A program made the translations under genes and the position numbers. From the NCBI RefSeq assembly GCF_000272045.2, contig NZ_AJYZ02000019.1, forward strand, positions 1,295,594 to 1,359,593: 64,000 nt of DNA, read 5' to 3'. The stretch comes from Vibrio crassostreae 9ZC13 (lineage in GTDB: Bacteria > Pseudomonadota > Gammaproteobacteria > Enterobacterales > Vibrionaceae). Position 1 is the stretch's first letter, and each line of letters starts with the position of its first letter. Below, one piece after another: positions 8,963 to 17,784 of this stretch. Below the pieces are notes generated by a model. It ran no database searches. It was given only the letters and a program-made list of their open reading frames with translations, and was not told where the DNA came from.

Positions 8963-9709
8963 ATGAACGCACCCCTGAAGAAGCCTTTGGAGCATAATCA
9001 GGCACTTCAAGACCCTCGTAATCGCACCGTTTCCACTATCAATAGCACTGATGCACTGGCCATGATTGAGCACGGCAGTGAGCTGACATTAAATGTCTCG
9101 ACTCCCGTTGGCACGAAGTTTCTCGCCACCACCAAGTTTATCGGAACGCACAGTGATAACTGTATTGTGGTTGAGGTTCCCGAGGTATCCAATGAAGATC
9201 TGAACTTTTTCTTTCAAGAAGGTTTTTGGATGACCGCTCGTGCGTATTCTCTACGAGGTGAAGGCGCGCTTATCCACTTTAGAAGCCAAATTCACCATAA
9301 GATTGGTGAACCCTTCCCTATTCTTGTACTTTCAACACCAAGCACAATGCAAGTGACTCAGCTGCGTAAAGAAACACGCTATGAAGTGAATCTGGCTTCA
9401 AGAATCATCTTCAACGACCAGCGAGCAAACTGTGAGATAAGAGACTTATCGAAAAGTGGTTGTCGTTTCGTTACCTCACCAACCTCTCGTGCGATTCAGA
9501 TTGCCGATCGCGTGTCTATTGAGATAACCCCTGAGAACTACAACGGACCACTGATTCCGCCATTGCGAGGCATCGTCTGCAATCTACAGAAATCGACACA
9601 CTACGCTCGATACGGTGTCGAATTTGATGATATTGGCCGAGCTAACGCCAAACACTTGTTGGCAAAACTGAAGTTCGATGGCACCAAGCTTTGCTTACGA
9701 AATGGGTAA
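8963..9709 (+). CDS. PilZ-domain c-di-GMP-binding protein
   Basis: This 248-aa protein has an N-terminal YcgR-like beta domain followed by a C-terminal PilZ domain. The c-di-GMP-binding signature is complete: RKETR near residue 135 and DLSKSGCRF near residue 160. The ATG at 8963 is chosen over the in-frame ATG at 8939 because GGAGAA at 8951-8956 precedes it at good spacing. Its neighbours do not reveal a target such as flagellum or exopolysaccharide. It is monocistronic and ends at a terminator. Confidence 0.9.
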   Translation: MNAPLKKPLEHNQALQDPRNRTVSTINSTDALAMIEHGSELTLNVSTPVGTKFLATTKFIGTHSDNCIVVEVPEVSNEDLNFFFQEGFWMTARAYSLRGEGALIHFRSQIHHKIGEPFPILVLSTPSTMQVTQLRKETRYEVNLASRIIFNDQRANCEIRDLSKSGCRFVTSPTSRAIQIADRVSIEITPENYNGPLIPPLRGIVCNLQKSTHYARYGVEFDDIGRANAKHLLAKLKFDGTKLCLRNG

Positions 9710-9792
9710 CGCCTTTTAACACGCGACTTTCACCGAATACAGCAAGCTGACCAACTACAATTAGTTCACTGGCAAACTAAACCTCAACCAAC

Positions 9793-9826
9793 AAAAAAGC
9801 CATCGACTCTAGAATCGATGGCTTTT
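9793..9826. terminator. Bidirectional terminator
   Basis: Stem AAAAGCCATCGA/TCGATGGCTTTT between the convergent PilZ and Lon-family genes. A run of TTTATCTG/TTTATCTA repeats follows at 9838-9872. Confidence 0.9.
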
Positions 9827-9909
9827 GCGTTTTGGCTGTTTATCTGTTTATCTGTTTGTTTATCTATCTATTTAGCTTAGCTATTAAACTGTGTATCTAG
9901 ATATTCAAA

Positions 9910-12270
9910 CTATTTGCGCAGTGCGTTCAGTTTAGCTTGGGCGATACCAAATATAGTATCAATTGGATAACTACCCTCATCACTCGCCTCTCCTGCGGCT
10001 TTGCCTGTGAACAGTTCAATCGCTTCTGTTACATGGTCAATCGCCCAGATATTAAACTCGCCCTTTTCAACCGCTTTCACAATATCGCTACGCAGCATCA
10101 GGTTGTGAACATTTGAACGCGGGATGATCACCCCTTGTTCGTTTGAACGCCCTTTGATTTCACACACATCAAAGAAACCTTCAATTTTCTCGTTCACACC
10201 ACCAATTGGCTGAGACTCACCAAACTGGTTCATCGAGCCTGTAATCGCGATGTCTTGACGGTTTGGCTGCTTAGAAAACGCTGACACCACCGCACAGAAC
10301 TCAGCCATACTCGCACTGTCACCATCGACGCCACCATACGATTGTTCGAAGGTGATGTTAGTGGTGAGCGGGACTTTGGCTGTCTTGCCAAATACGGAAG
10401 AAAGGTAAGCCGACAAGATCATCACGCCTTTTGAGTGAATGCTGCCACCTAAGTCTACGTTTCTTTCAATATCAATCACTTCACCATCACCGTAAGCGGT
10501 GGTTGCCGTGATTCGGTTCGGCGCACCAAACATATGATCCGTCGTGCTGAGTACAGACAGCGCATTCACTTGCCCAACCGCTTGACCATCAACATGGATT
10601 AGCGTTGTGCCGTTAGTGAAGGTTTCCATCACACTGTCTTGCAGTCGTCCGACACGCATCTGTTGGTTAGATAACGCTTGGTCGACGTGTGTTGCTCGAA
10701 TCAGGTTCGACTTTGAACCTCTCGCCACGTAGTTTGACTCACGAAGCAGATTAGCAATGTGTGCCGAGTGCAGCGACAACTTACCTTGGTCACCCGCCTG
10801 ACGAGAGCTGTGCTCAATGATGCGAGCGATCGCTTTACGGTCACAATGCAGCATGTTGTTGTCGTGCACGATACTCGAAATAAAGCGCGCGTAGTGCATT
10901 TCAGAATCGGGAGTACGCTTCATCTCATCTTCAAAATCGGCCGTCACACGGAACAATTCACCAAACTCTGCATCGTAGTGTTGCAGCAGTTGGTAAGTTC
11001 GGTAGTCGCCAAACAGGATGATCTTGACGTCCAATGGAATCGGCTCTGGATCAAGCGATACCGCGCCCGTTAAGGTCACCTCTTTCTCTAATGAAGTGAA
11101 GCTCAATTGACGTGAACGCAGCGCTCGTTTCAAGCCTTCCCAAACGTACGGCTGCTCAAGTACCTTCACCGCATCCATCAGCAATACGCCACCGTTAGCT
11201 CTGTGTAAGCTACCTGCACGAATCAATGAGAAGTCTGTAAAGACAGTGCCCTTGAACGTTGCCGTTTCTACATAGCCAAACAGAGAGTGATAATTTGGAT
11301 TCTCTTCCACCACGATCGGCAGAGTCTCCTCCTTTTGGCTCACAATCACGTTAACCTTGTAGCGACGCGGCATTTTCTTATCCAAAGAAGCGGTTGCAAC
11401 TTCGGCTTGCTCAGTGCTCTCTTCTAAGAAGATGTCAGCGTTGTCGACAATGTCTTTACGCAGTGCCGTTAGGTACTTTTTAATGTCTGGATATTGGCTG
11501 TAATCCTTCTTCAATTGCTTGATGAAGTGCGTGATCACGTCTCGCGCCGTATCATCATTCAGTTTTTGAATTTTCTCAGTGTACGTTTCTTCAAGTTCCG
11601 TCAACTCACGAGAAATGGTTCGCAGACCGACTTCCAATCCATCAATGGTTTTATCAAATTGATCTTGTTCTTCCGGCGAAAGCAGATCAAAGCTCTCTTC
11701 GGTATGAAGATCATCGCCATTCATGGCCACAAACTGGTAATCACCCTGAGTGGTGATCGTCAGGTTAATGCCCTTGTCTTTCGCTTCTTGGCTAATGCTT
11801 TCTAACGCGGCTTGTTGCTTAGCTGCTAATTGGTTTTTAAGCCTATCAGCACGGCTAAAGTACATCTCGTTATCAAACGCTAGAGGCATACCTTTCAGCA
11901 ATTTACGCATTAGCTTTTCAATATCTTGCTTTAAGCTGCTGCCAACGCCACGAGGTAATTTCAGTACCTTAGGTGTACGAATATCTTCAAAGTTCGCGAT
12001 ATAACACCAATCAAAAAGCTCCTGCACTTCTTGAGGGTGACGGTTCAGATAGCGCAAGATCATGGTGCGTTTACCCAGACCATTTCGCCCTATCGCATAA
12101 ATGTTGTAACCCTTTTCCTTGATTGACATCGCGAACTCAACGGCTTTTTGTGCCCGTTCCTGCCCGACGATTTCGTCAATTGGAGCCAGTTCTTTGGTCG
12201 ACTTACATGGTAGCTTATCTAAATCCGCTACCTGATACAGCTGTTCTGTATTGAGTCTTTGCATCGCCAT
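9910..12270 (-). CDS. Lon-family ATP-dependent protease with AAA_32-type ATPase
   Basis: This 786-aa protein fuses a degenerate AAA+ region with a C-terminal Lon protease domain. Walker A is at residues 61-69 (GRNGLGKRT). A long charged helical insert covers about 100-300. Lon catalytic Ser is in GVDGDSASMAEF (about residue 653) and Lys in IGGVNEKIEGF (about 696), the usual 43 residues apart. It resembles the LonB/YcbZ (LonH) group rather than housekeeping Lon, since the Lon N-terminal substrate domain is absent. The ATG at 12270 follows GGAGG closely. Upstream, TGTTCAACTGAACA at 12361-12374 is a small palindrome. Confidence 0.9.
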   Translation of the reverse strand: MAMQRLNTEQLYQVADLDKLPCKSTKELAPIDEIVGQERAQKAVEFAMSIKEKGYNIYAIGRNGLGKRTMILRYLNRHPQEVQELFDWCYIANFEDIRTPKVLKLPRGVGSSLKQDIEKLMRKLLKGMPLAFDNEMYFSRADRLKNQLAAKQQAALESISQEAKDKGINLTITTQGDYQFVAMNGDDLHTEESFDLLSPEEQDQFDKTIDGLEVGLRTISRELTELEETYTEKIQKLNDDTARDVITHFIKQLKKDYSQYPDIKKYLTALRKDIVDNADIFLEESTEQAEVATASLDKKMPRRYKVNVIVSQKEETLPIVVEENPNYHSLFGYVETATFKGTVFTDFSLIRAGSLHRANGGVLLMDAVKVLEQPYVWEGLKRALRSRQLSFTSLEKEVTLTGAVSLDPEPIPLDVKIILFGDYRTYQLLQHYDAEFGELFRVTADFEDEMKRTPDSEMHYARFISSIVHDNNMLHCDRKAIARIIEHSSRQAGDQGKLSLHSAHIANLLRESNYVARGSKSNLIRATHVDQALSNQQMRVGRLQDSVMETFTNGTTLIHVDGQAVGQVNALSVLSTTDHMFGAPNRITATTAYGDGEVIDIERNVDLGGSIHSKGVMILSAYLSSVFGKTAKVPLTTNITFEQSYGGVDGDSASMAEFCAVVSAFSKQPNRQDIAITGSMNQFGESQPIGGVNEKIEGFFDVCEIKGRSNEQGVIIPRSNVHNLMLRSDIVKAVEKGEFNIWAIDHVTEAIELFTGKAAGEASDEGSYPIDTIFGIAQAKLNALRK

Positions 12271-12510
12271 CGCCGCCTCCTTAGTCCTTCATTACTTGGG
12301 TGTAGATAAAATCAGTGTAGATGTAATTTCCTACAAATTTAGTGACTTACGCTACACAGCTGTTCAACTGAACAAATAACACACAATTTAAGCCATTTTT
12401 AGGAATAGCTCGTCATTTAATTCACCAACTTAACATGTGAATGATTTTAATTTGCAATTGATAATAAATATCATTAACATTTTCTGATATTATAAATTGA
12501 GGATGTGGAT

Positions 12511-13005
12511 ATGGAAATTGAACGATGCTGGATGCACTACCTAAAAGCTGAACAGTTAATGGAACAAGGTCACTGGCCTGAAGCACAGCGCCTGTATGGT
12601 GATGTTCTAACCTCACTTCCTCATCACATCCAAGATGCAGCATACCAAAGCGATATTAAGCCTTGCCAATTTGCCTGCCTGCTTGCCGGGTTGAGAGACG
12701 CAAGTGTCGCTCAATCAGAGATACTCAACCGATTAGGTCAGCATCAACAAGCCTTCGATACCTTGAATCAATCTTACGCTCTGATGCAATTTATCTCTCT
12801 GGAGAACACTGAGCTGATTCAACGTACCTTTGGGTTATTAGAAAAGCAGAGCGAAGATTTGCTCAATCACCTGATCGCTTTTTGCAGCGCTCAGCGCAGT
12901 TCACATTGGATGCTCGAACTAGAACAAATTCAACGTGCTCATCACCATTTTGGGCAACTTAAAACAACGTCAGAAGTTCAATCTTCACCTAATGTCTTAA
13001 ATTGA
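12511..13005 (+). CDS. Hypothetical helical (TPR-like) protein
   Basis: I do not recognise a named family for this 164-aa protein. It is mostly amphipathic helices, with an N-terminal pattern (YLKAEQLMEQGHWPEAQRLY) and a middle stretch (EILNRLGQHQQAFDTLNQSY) that look like two tetratricopeptide units. The start is the ATG at 12511 after GAGGA; a GTG at 12505 is an alternative. It ends 12 bp before the YejF-like ATPase gene and is probably cotranscribed with it. Confidence 0.7.
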   Translation: MEIERCWMHYLKAEQLMEQGHWPEAQRLYGDVLTSLPHHIQDAAYQSDIKPCQFACLLAGLRDASVAQSEILNRLGQHQQAFDTLNQSYALMQFISLENTELIQRTFGLLEKQSEDLLNHLIAFCSAQRSSHWMLELEQIQRAHHHFGQLKTTSEVQSSPNVLN

Positions 13006-13017
13006 TAAGGATATATC

Positions 13018-14646
13018 ATGTCGGACCGGGCCATACTTAAAGTCAATAACCTCTCCGTTAGCTTCACAACCAATGATGGAATCATTGATGCGGTCAAAAA
13101 GGTTAACTTTACCCTTAACTCAAGCGAAACCTTGGCCATTGTTGGTGAATCAGGTTCAGGTAAATCCGTCTCTTCCAACGCTCTTATGCGTTTGCTTCCT
13201 GATAACGCGATTATTGATAAACAATCAGACATCGAGTTTGAGGGACAATCGATTCTTGGGAAAACTGAGCGAGAAATGCAGTCGATTCGTGGCGATAGAA
13301 TCGGCATGATCTTTCAGGAGCCGATGACCTCTCTCAATCCTTACCTTCGTGTTGGCATTCAAGTGGCAGAAGCCATTATGTGTCATCGCAAAGTATCGAA
13401 ATCAAAAGCAAAACAGCGCGTACTAGAGCTCTTCAATCTGGTTCATTTACCAATGCCAGAGCAGGCTTACACCAAGTACCCTCACGAATTTTCGGGTGGT
13501 CAGCTGCAACGCATCATGATCGCAATGGCGCTGATTAATGAACCGGATATCCTGATTGCTGACGAGCCTACAACTGCATTAGATGTAACGGTTCAAGCTG
13601 AAGTGCTTGCTCTTATCAAAGAGATCCAAGGCAAGATGGGAATGGCAATTTTGTTCATCACCCATGACTTAGGTGTGGTGAAACACTTTGCAGACCGCGT
13701 GCTAGTGATGTGTAAAGGTGAGCTCGTAGAAGAAGGGATGACTCAATCTTTGTTCGATAGTCCTAAACATGATTACACAAGAATGCTCATTAACTCGATT
13801 CCGAAAGGCGCTAAGGTTCCTGTTGAGGCGACAGCCCCAGAACTATTGTGTGCTGACGACATCCGAGTTCAATTCTTGGTGAAATCACACTTTATCAAGA
13901 GTAAAAGCCAGTACTTCGAAGCCGTAAAAGGCATTTCGTTGAATCTTAAGCAAGGCGAAACGCTAGGCATTGTTGGTGAATCTGGTTCAGGTAAATCAAC
14001 CCTTGGACGTGCATTAATCGGCTTGCTGCCGAGTACCGGACGTATTGTTTACAAAGGCCAAGACGTTAGCTTATTAAATGATAAAGAGCGTCACAAGCTT
14101 AAGAAAGATGTCCAAATGGTGTTCCAAGATCCTTATGGTTCTTTATCACCACGCATGACAGTTGGGGAAATCATCACCGAAGGCTTAACGGTGCATCAAC
14201 CTCATCTATCCAAGCAAGAACGTTTAGAAAGAGCGCGCAAAGCATTGATTGAAGTTCGCTTAGAGCCGAATTCAATAAACCGTTATCCACATGAGTTCTC
14301 TGGCGGGCAAAGACAACGTATCGCGATTGCTCGCGCACTGATTCTAGAGCCCTCTTTCATTTTGCTGGATGAACCGACTTCAGCACTCGATCGCTCAGTA
14401 CAACTGACCGTGATTGACCTGCTGAAAGACATTCAAGCCAAGCACAATATCGGCTTCCTGTTCATCAGCCACGATCTCTCGGTAGTGAAAGCACTGTCGG
14501 ATCGTGTACTGGTGATGCAGAAGGGTGAAGTGATGGAAGAAGGGTCTGCAGAAGAGATTTTCAATGCGCCGAAAAACAACTACACCAAGAAATTAATCGC
14601 TGCGTCATTCGACTTAGAAGATAAATCGAAAAAAAATGCCGCATAA
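13018..14646 (+). CDS. YejF-like double-ATPase ABC transporter subunit
   Basis: This 542-aa protein holds two complete peptide/nickel-type ABC ATPase cassettes in tandem. The first has GESGSGKS near residue 43 and FSGGQLQR near 157; the second has GESGSGKSTLG near 319 and FSGGQRQR near 426. Both have Walker B IADEPTTALD/LLDEPTSALD. The architecture matches YejF of the oligopeptide/microcin C importer YejABEF, yet no permease or binding-protein genes are adjacent. It either serves a transporter encoded elsewhere or acts alone. Confidence 0.88.
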   Translation: MSDRAILKVNNLSVSFTTNDGIIDAVKKVNFTLNSSETLAIVGESGSGKSVSSNALMRLLPDNAIIDKQSDIEFEGQSILGKTEREMQSIRGDRIGMIFQEPMTSLNPYLRVGIQVAEAIMCHRKVSKSKAKQRVLELFNLVHLPMPEQAYTKYPHEFSGGQLQRIMIAMALINEPDILIADEPTTALDVTVQAEVLALIKEIQGKMGMAILFITHDLGVVKHFADRVLVMCKGELVEEGMTQSLFDSPKHDYTRMLINSIPKGAKVPVEATAPELLCADDIRVQFLVKSHFIKSKSQYFEAVKGISLNLKQGETLGIVGESGSGKSTLGRALIGLLPSTGRIVYKGQDVSLLNDKERHKLKKDVQMVFQDPYGSLSPRMTVGEIITEGLTVHQPHLSKQERLERARKALIEVRLEPNSINRYPHEFSGGQRQRIAIARALILEPSFILLDEPTSALDRSVQLTVIDLLKDIQAKHNIGFLFISHDLSVVKALSDRVLVMQKGEVMEEGSAEEIFNAPKNNYTKKLIAASFDLEDKSKKNAA

Positions 14647-14754
14647 AGGGAACTAATCAACATTAACAGCGTCTTATAATTACATTCTGAATAATCTCCT
14701 AATGGATTGAAATCTAGAATGGATATAGCAAAACTGGTTTGGCCGCCAAAAGAG

Positions 14755-14780
14755 AAATGTCGCATGGATGCGACATTTTT
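14755..14780 (+). terminator. Rho-independent terminator
   Basis: Stem AAATGTCGCAT/ATGCGACATTT with a GG loop and T run, about 110 bp after the YejF-like gene. Confidence 0.85.
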
Positions 14781-14870
14781 CGTTTCTGGCGTATATGAAA
14801 AATCAACTCAGTGATTCGAACCAGTGATTATGAAGGTTTGCTAAAATTAACGGACTTTGAACAGAGTTCG

Positions 14871-14890
14871 CTGCAGGGCAAGATCATGAA
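14871..14890 (+). repeat. IS left terminal inverted repeat
   Basis: Matches the inverted sequence at 16166-16185 at 18 of 20 positions. Confidence 0.8.
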
Positions 14891-15041
14891 AAACCCATAT
14901 GGAATAAGGGGTAGCGTGAAGTGATGTTTCCACTAATTTGTACACTGAAGTCACAACAAATTCAATACATTCAAGATCGATTTGATGATCAGATTTAGGT
15001 GTGATCATATACTGTTTTTTAACAGCAGATATTTAGCCATA

Positions 15042-16172
15042 ATGAATGGATTAAGCCTTTTGGACCATATTTCAGTTATTCGAGACCCTCGCCAAGCTTG
15101 GAAAATAGAGCACACGCTAACCGACATTATCTTCTTAACAATTGCAGCAGTGATTGCTGGTGCTGAAGGTTGGGAGGATATTGAAGATTTTGGTGAAGAT
15201 AACTTGGAATGGCTTAGGCAGTATGGTGATTTCAAACAAGGCATACCAGTACACGATACCATTGCCCGAGTTATCAATCTTATTTCCGCCAAGCAACTGC
15301 AACGATGCTTTACTGCGTGGATGAAAGACTGTCATGAGACGACAGAGGGTGAAGTGATTGCTATCGACGGCAAAACTCTCAGAGGCACATACAACAAAGA
15401 CAAGCGTTGTGGTGCAATCCATATGGTTAGTGCCTTTAGTGCAGCAAACCAAGTTGTACTAGGACAAGTGAAGACTGCGGATAAAAGCAATGAAATAAAA
15501 GCGATCCCTGAACTGCTTGAAATGCTTTCCTTGCGAGGTTGTTTAGTGACTATTGATGCTATGGGATGCCAGAAGGATATAGCTGAAAAGATAGTCGCTC
15601 AAGATGCAGATTATCTCTTAGCGGTAAAAGGTAATCAAAAACGATTGGAGCAAGCGATTAGCCAAGTGTTTAATTCTAGTATGATTAATAGTTTTGAAGG
15701 TGATAAATACGTCACTCAAGAGAAAGGGCATGGTCGTACAGAAACGCGTTTGAGTATGGTTGTTCACAATACAGATTTCTTAGGCTATATAGCGTTTGAT
15801 TGGGCTGAACTCTCCACAATTGGTATGGTCGTTTCAATTCGTCAAAAAGGTGATAAGCCAGCAGAAACAATGCAAATCAAGCACTACATAAGCTCAGCAA
15901 AACTAACGGCTAAAGCTTTACTAGAGAGCACGCGAGCACATTGGAGCATTGAAAATCAGATGCACTGGCGATTAGACGTTGGTTTTAAAGAAGATGAATG
16001 TCGGATACGTCGAGAGCAAGCCGGTGAGAATTTAGCAGTTATAAGACATATAGCTTTAAATCTGCTGACGGAAGAAATCAGCTTCAAAGCAGGGATCAAA
16101 AGAAAGCAGAAAAAAGCGAACCGCAATAACGCTTACCTTTCGCAAGTCCTTGCAGGGCAAGGGGCTTCGTAA
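15042..16172 (+). CDS. ISAs1-family transposase
   Basis: This 376-aa protein is a complete, uninterrupted DDE transposase of the ISAs1 (H-repeat-associated) family. It begins with the DUF4338-like N-terminal block (DHISVIRDPRQ, LTDIIFLTIAAVIAGAEGW). Acidic residues lie in EVIAIDGKTLRG and CLVTIDAMGCQ, and the final block is ARAHWSIENQMHWRLDV. The ATG at 15042 is chosen because homologues begin with LLDHISVIRDPR-like sequence; an in-frame start further up at 14982 would add 20 atypical residues. The gene ends 13 bp from the right end of the element. Mobility appears intact. Confidence 0.93.
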   Translation: MNGLSLLDHISVIRDPRQAWKIEHTLTDIIFLTIAAVIAGAEGWEDIEDFGEDNLEWLRQYGDFKQGIPVHDTIARVINLISAKQLQRCFTAWMKDCHETTEGEVIAIDGKTLRGTYNKDKRCGAIHMVSAFSAANQVVLGQVKTADKSNEIKAIPELLEMLSLRGCLVTIDAMGCQKDIAEKIVAQDADYLLAVKGNQKRLEQAISQVFNSSMINSFEGDKYVTQEKGHGRTETRLSMVVHNTDFLGYIAFDWAELSTIGMVVSIRQKGDKPAETMQIKHYISSAKLTAKALLESTRAHWSIENQMHWRLDVGFKEDECRIRREQAGENLAVIRHIALNLLTEEISFKAGIKRKQKKANRNNAYLSQVLAGQGAS

Positions 16173-16185
16173 TCTTGCCCTGCAG
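16166..16185 (-). repeat. IS right terminal inverted repeat
   Basis: Inverted copy of 14871-14890 with two mismatches. It overlaps the last codons of the transposase. Confidence 0.8.
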
Positions 16186-16297
16186 CTATCTGGGTGTGGT
16201 TTGTGTGGTGTAATGCGCTCTACGTCGATTTTAGAGCCTCTAGCATTGATTTTTAATAGCTAAGTAGCGCATTTAACATAAGGGGCATTTCACGCAC

Positions 16298-17266
16298 TTA
16301 TTCCCACTGCTTTGTTGATGCCTGATCGAGCATTTTGAGATGACCTATTGCCATTGCTGAGGATGAGAAATATTTTATCGCTCTTTCTCTCATTTTTTTC
16401 TTATTTAGCTGATGGGTAAGTGACATCGCTTTGATAAATTCGTCTTCATTCTCACACAGAAACCCTGTTTCACCATGTACTATCAATTCACTCATTGCCC
16501 CCCTGTTGTATGCTATTACAGGTGTTCCTGATAGCATTGCTTCAATAATTGTTAGCCCAAAAGGTTCTTCCCAAGATATTGGAACAAGTAATGCTTTTGC
16601 GTTTCTTAACAAGTCTTTTTTAAAATCACCATTCACAAATCCAACTGGTGTAATTAATGGATGCCATTTAAACCATGTTTCTGGTGAGCCTAGTCGGTGT
16701 CCGCCAGCCACAATCAAATTTGATTTTGTTTTCTTTGCTACTTTTATTGCTGTCTGTATTCCTTTTTTACTTCTTTTTACTTTGGCTAAAAAAAGAAAAT
16801 ATCCTTTTTTTTGTTCGTTATATTCAAATTCTGATTCTGGGATTCCATTATAGATGTAATTAAAATTAATTTTATTTTTATTATATTTAGACTGAGATGC
16901 GTGGCTTTTTGATACAAACACAGTATTACACTGAATTCCATCTCCTGCGTGGCAGATAGATATAAAGTTTTTATATCTATCTCGTAACTTAAATATTATT
17001 TCCGTGGATAATCCTCCATGATATTCTATGTCTGTAATATCTTTTGGGATTAATGTTGAAAGTTTTTGTAAATTACATTTCGCTTCATCTGTCAATGTAA
17101 TGTGAGTATATTGTTTTGTTGAGTAACCTTCTGGAGACAATACATATATTTTAAATCCCATATTGGATTGTTCTTTTGCTAACCAATCAACCAATCGGTT
17201 TGCACCACCACTATTTTTATTTGGTGGTAATGGCTGGGAGTGTATGTGAAGAATACATCTAGTCAT
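16298..17266 (-). CDS. Glycosyltransferase family 4-like protein
   Basis: This 322-aa GT-B-fold protein transfers a sugar from an activated donor. The N-terminal acceptor half begins ILHIHSQPLPPNKNSGGANR. The C-terminal donor-binding half has FLAKVKRSKKGIQTAI, VPISWEEPFGLTIIEAMLSG, PVIAYNRGAMSELIVHG and ETGFLCEN, the GT4 EX7E region. It is clearly more AT-rich than the chromosome around it, a sign of transfer. Its ATG overlaps the stop of the small relaxosome-like gene by 8 bp, so translation is probably coupled. The acceptor is unknown and no other polysaccharide genes are adjacent. Confidence 0.85.
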   Translation of the reverse strand: MTRCILHIHSQPLPPNKNSGGANRLVDWLAKEQSNMGFKIYVLSPEGYSTKQYTHITLTDEAKCNLQKLSTLIPKDITDIEYHGGLSTEIIFKLRDRYKNFISICHAGDGIQCNTVFVSKSHASQSKYNKNKINFNYIYNGIPESEFEYNEQKKGYFLFLAKVKRSKKGIQTAIKVAKKTKSNLIVAGGHRLGSPETWFKWHPLITPVGFVNGDFKKDLLRNAKALLVPISWEEPFGLTIIEAMLSGTPVIAYNRGAMSELIVHGETGFLCENEDEFIKAMSLTHQLNKKKMRERAIKYFSSSAMAIGHLKMLDQASTKQWE

Positions 17267-17513
17267 GCTTTTTATCCTCTAACGAAAATAGAAGTCTATC
17301 ACGTTCATTTTTTAAATAAGAATCCAACATTAATAGGATCTTTTGTTTGTACTCGTCATTTTTTGACATCCTATCTAATACCATCGTCCCTAAAAGAATC
17401 TTTCGTCTTGTGTCATTCTTTCTGTTTTGAGCTTTAACTCGTTGTGCCTCTTTTTGTATCTGCTCTTTCAGTTGCTCTTGTTTTCGCTTTAGCTTTTCTA
17501 GTTTTGTTGTCAT
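17259..17513 (-). CDS. Small MobC/TraD-like relaxosome accessory protein
   Basis: This 84-aa basic protein is a coiled coil (KLEKLKRKQEQLKEQIQKEA) followed by NRKNDTRRKILLGTMVLDRM and DSYLKNERDRLLF. That order and the DTRRKIL motif are typical of the small mobilisation proteins encoded next to oriT in mobilisable plasmids and islands. The ATG at 17513 has an AGGA-like site upstream. The long upstream extension of the frame has no start support. In known mob operons a relaxase gene follows; here a glycosyltransferase overlaps it instead, and no relaxase is seen. Confidence 0.7.
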   Translation of the reverse strand: MTTKLEKLKRKQEQLKEQIQKEAQRVKAQNRKNDTRRKILLGTMVLDRMSKNDEYKQKILLMLDSYLKNERDRLLFSLEDKKHD

Positions 17514-17582
17514 GGTCAAATCCTGTTGTTGATACTTGGGTATTTTACCATCACAATGCTGTGAAAACACATTTCTGATTAT

Positions 17583-17784
17583 GAGGAAATGCGCACTTAT
17601 ACATCGTACCGATGTGTGCGAAATCACTTCGTGATTATCCGATCACCCATTTCGGTTTAAACCGATCACTGATTCCGCGATTATCCGATCACTTAGAGTA
17701 AAAATAAGAAGAGAGAAAAAAGGTAGGATCTGGTGATCGGAATAAACCGAAACAGGCGATCGCAATCACCGAAATACGCACATA
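17583..17784. other. oriT-like cluster of inverted and direct repeats
   Basis: Immediately upstream of the relaxosome-like gene lies a dense repeat region. GATTATCCGATCAC occurs twice (17633-17646 and 17679-17692). TCGGTTTAAACCGA at 17652-17665 is a perfect palindrome, echoed by TCGGAATAAACCGA near 17737-17750. AATCACTTCGTGATT at 17622-17636 is a hairpin. GTGATCGG near 17733 inverts the CCGATCAC copies, and GCGATCGC lies near 17756. Position and architecture fit an origin of transfer; an iteron origin or a recombinase target is possible too. No nic site can be named. Confidence 0.5.

Larger units (their letters stand above)
14871..16185 (+). mobile_element. ISAs1-family insertion sequence
   Basis: The element is about 1.3 kb and encodes one DDE transposase. 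Ends are imperfect inverted repeats, CTGCAGGGCAAGATCATGAA on the left and CTGCAGGGCAAGATTACGAA on the inverted right end, with two mismatches in 20. Exact termini could lie two or three bases inside the CTGCAG. No 8-10 bp target duplication is visible on either side, unlike a fresh ISAs1 insertion, so a flank may have been lost or rearranged. Confidence 0.85.

Noticed and set aside
14719..14814. Possible 31-codon small protein after the YejF-like gene
   Set aside because: It runs straight through a strong terminator hairpin, which explains the sequence better.
16186..16297. Integron attC-like sequence after the insertion sequence
   Set aside because: AATGCGCT/AGCGCATT form a small inverted repeat, but the attC core sites and box structure are missing.
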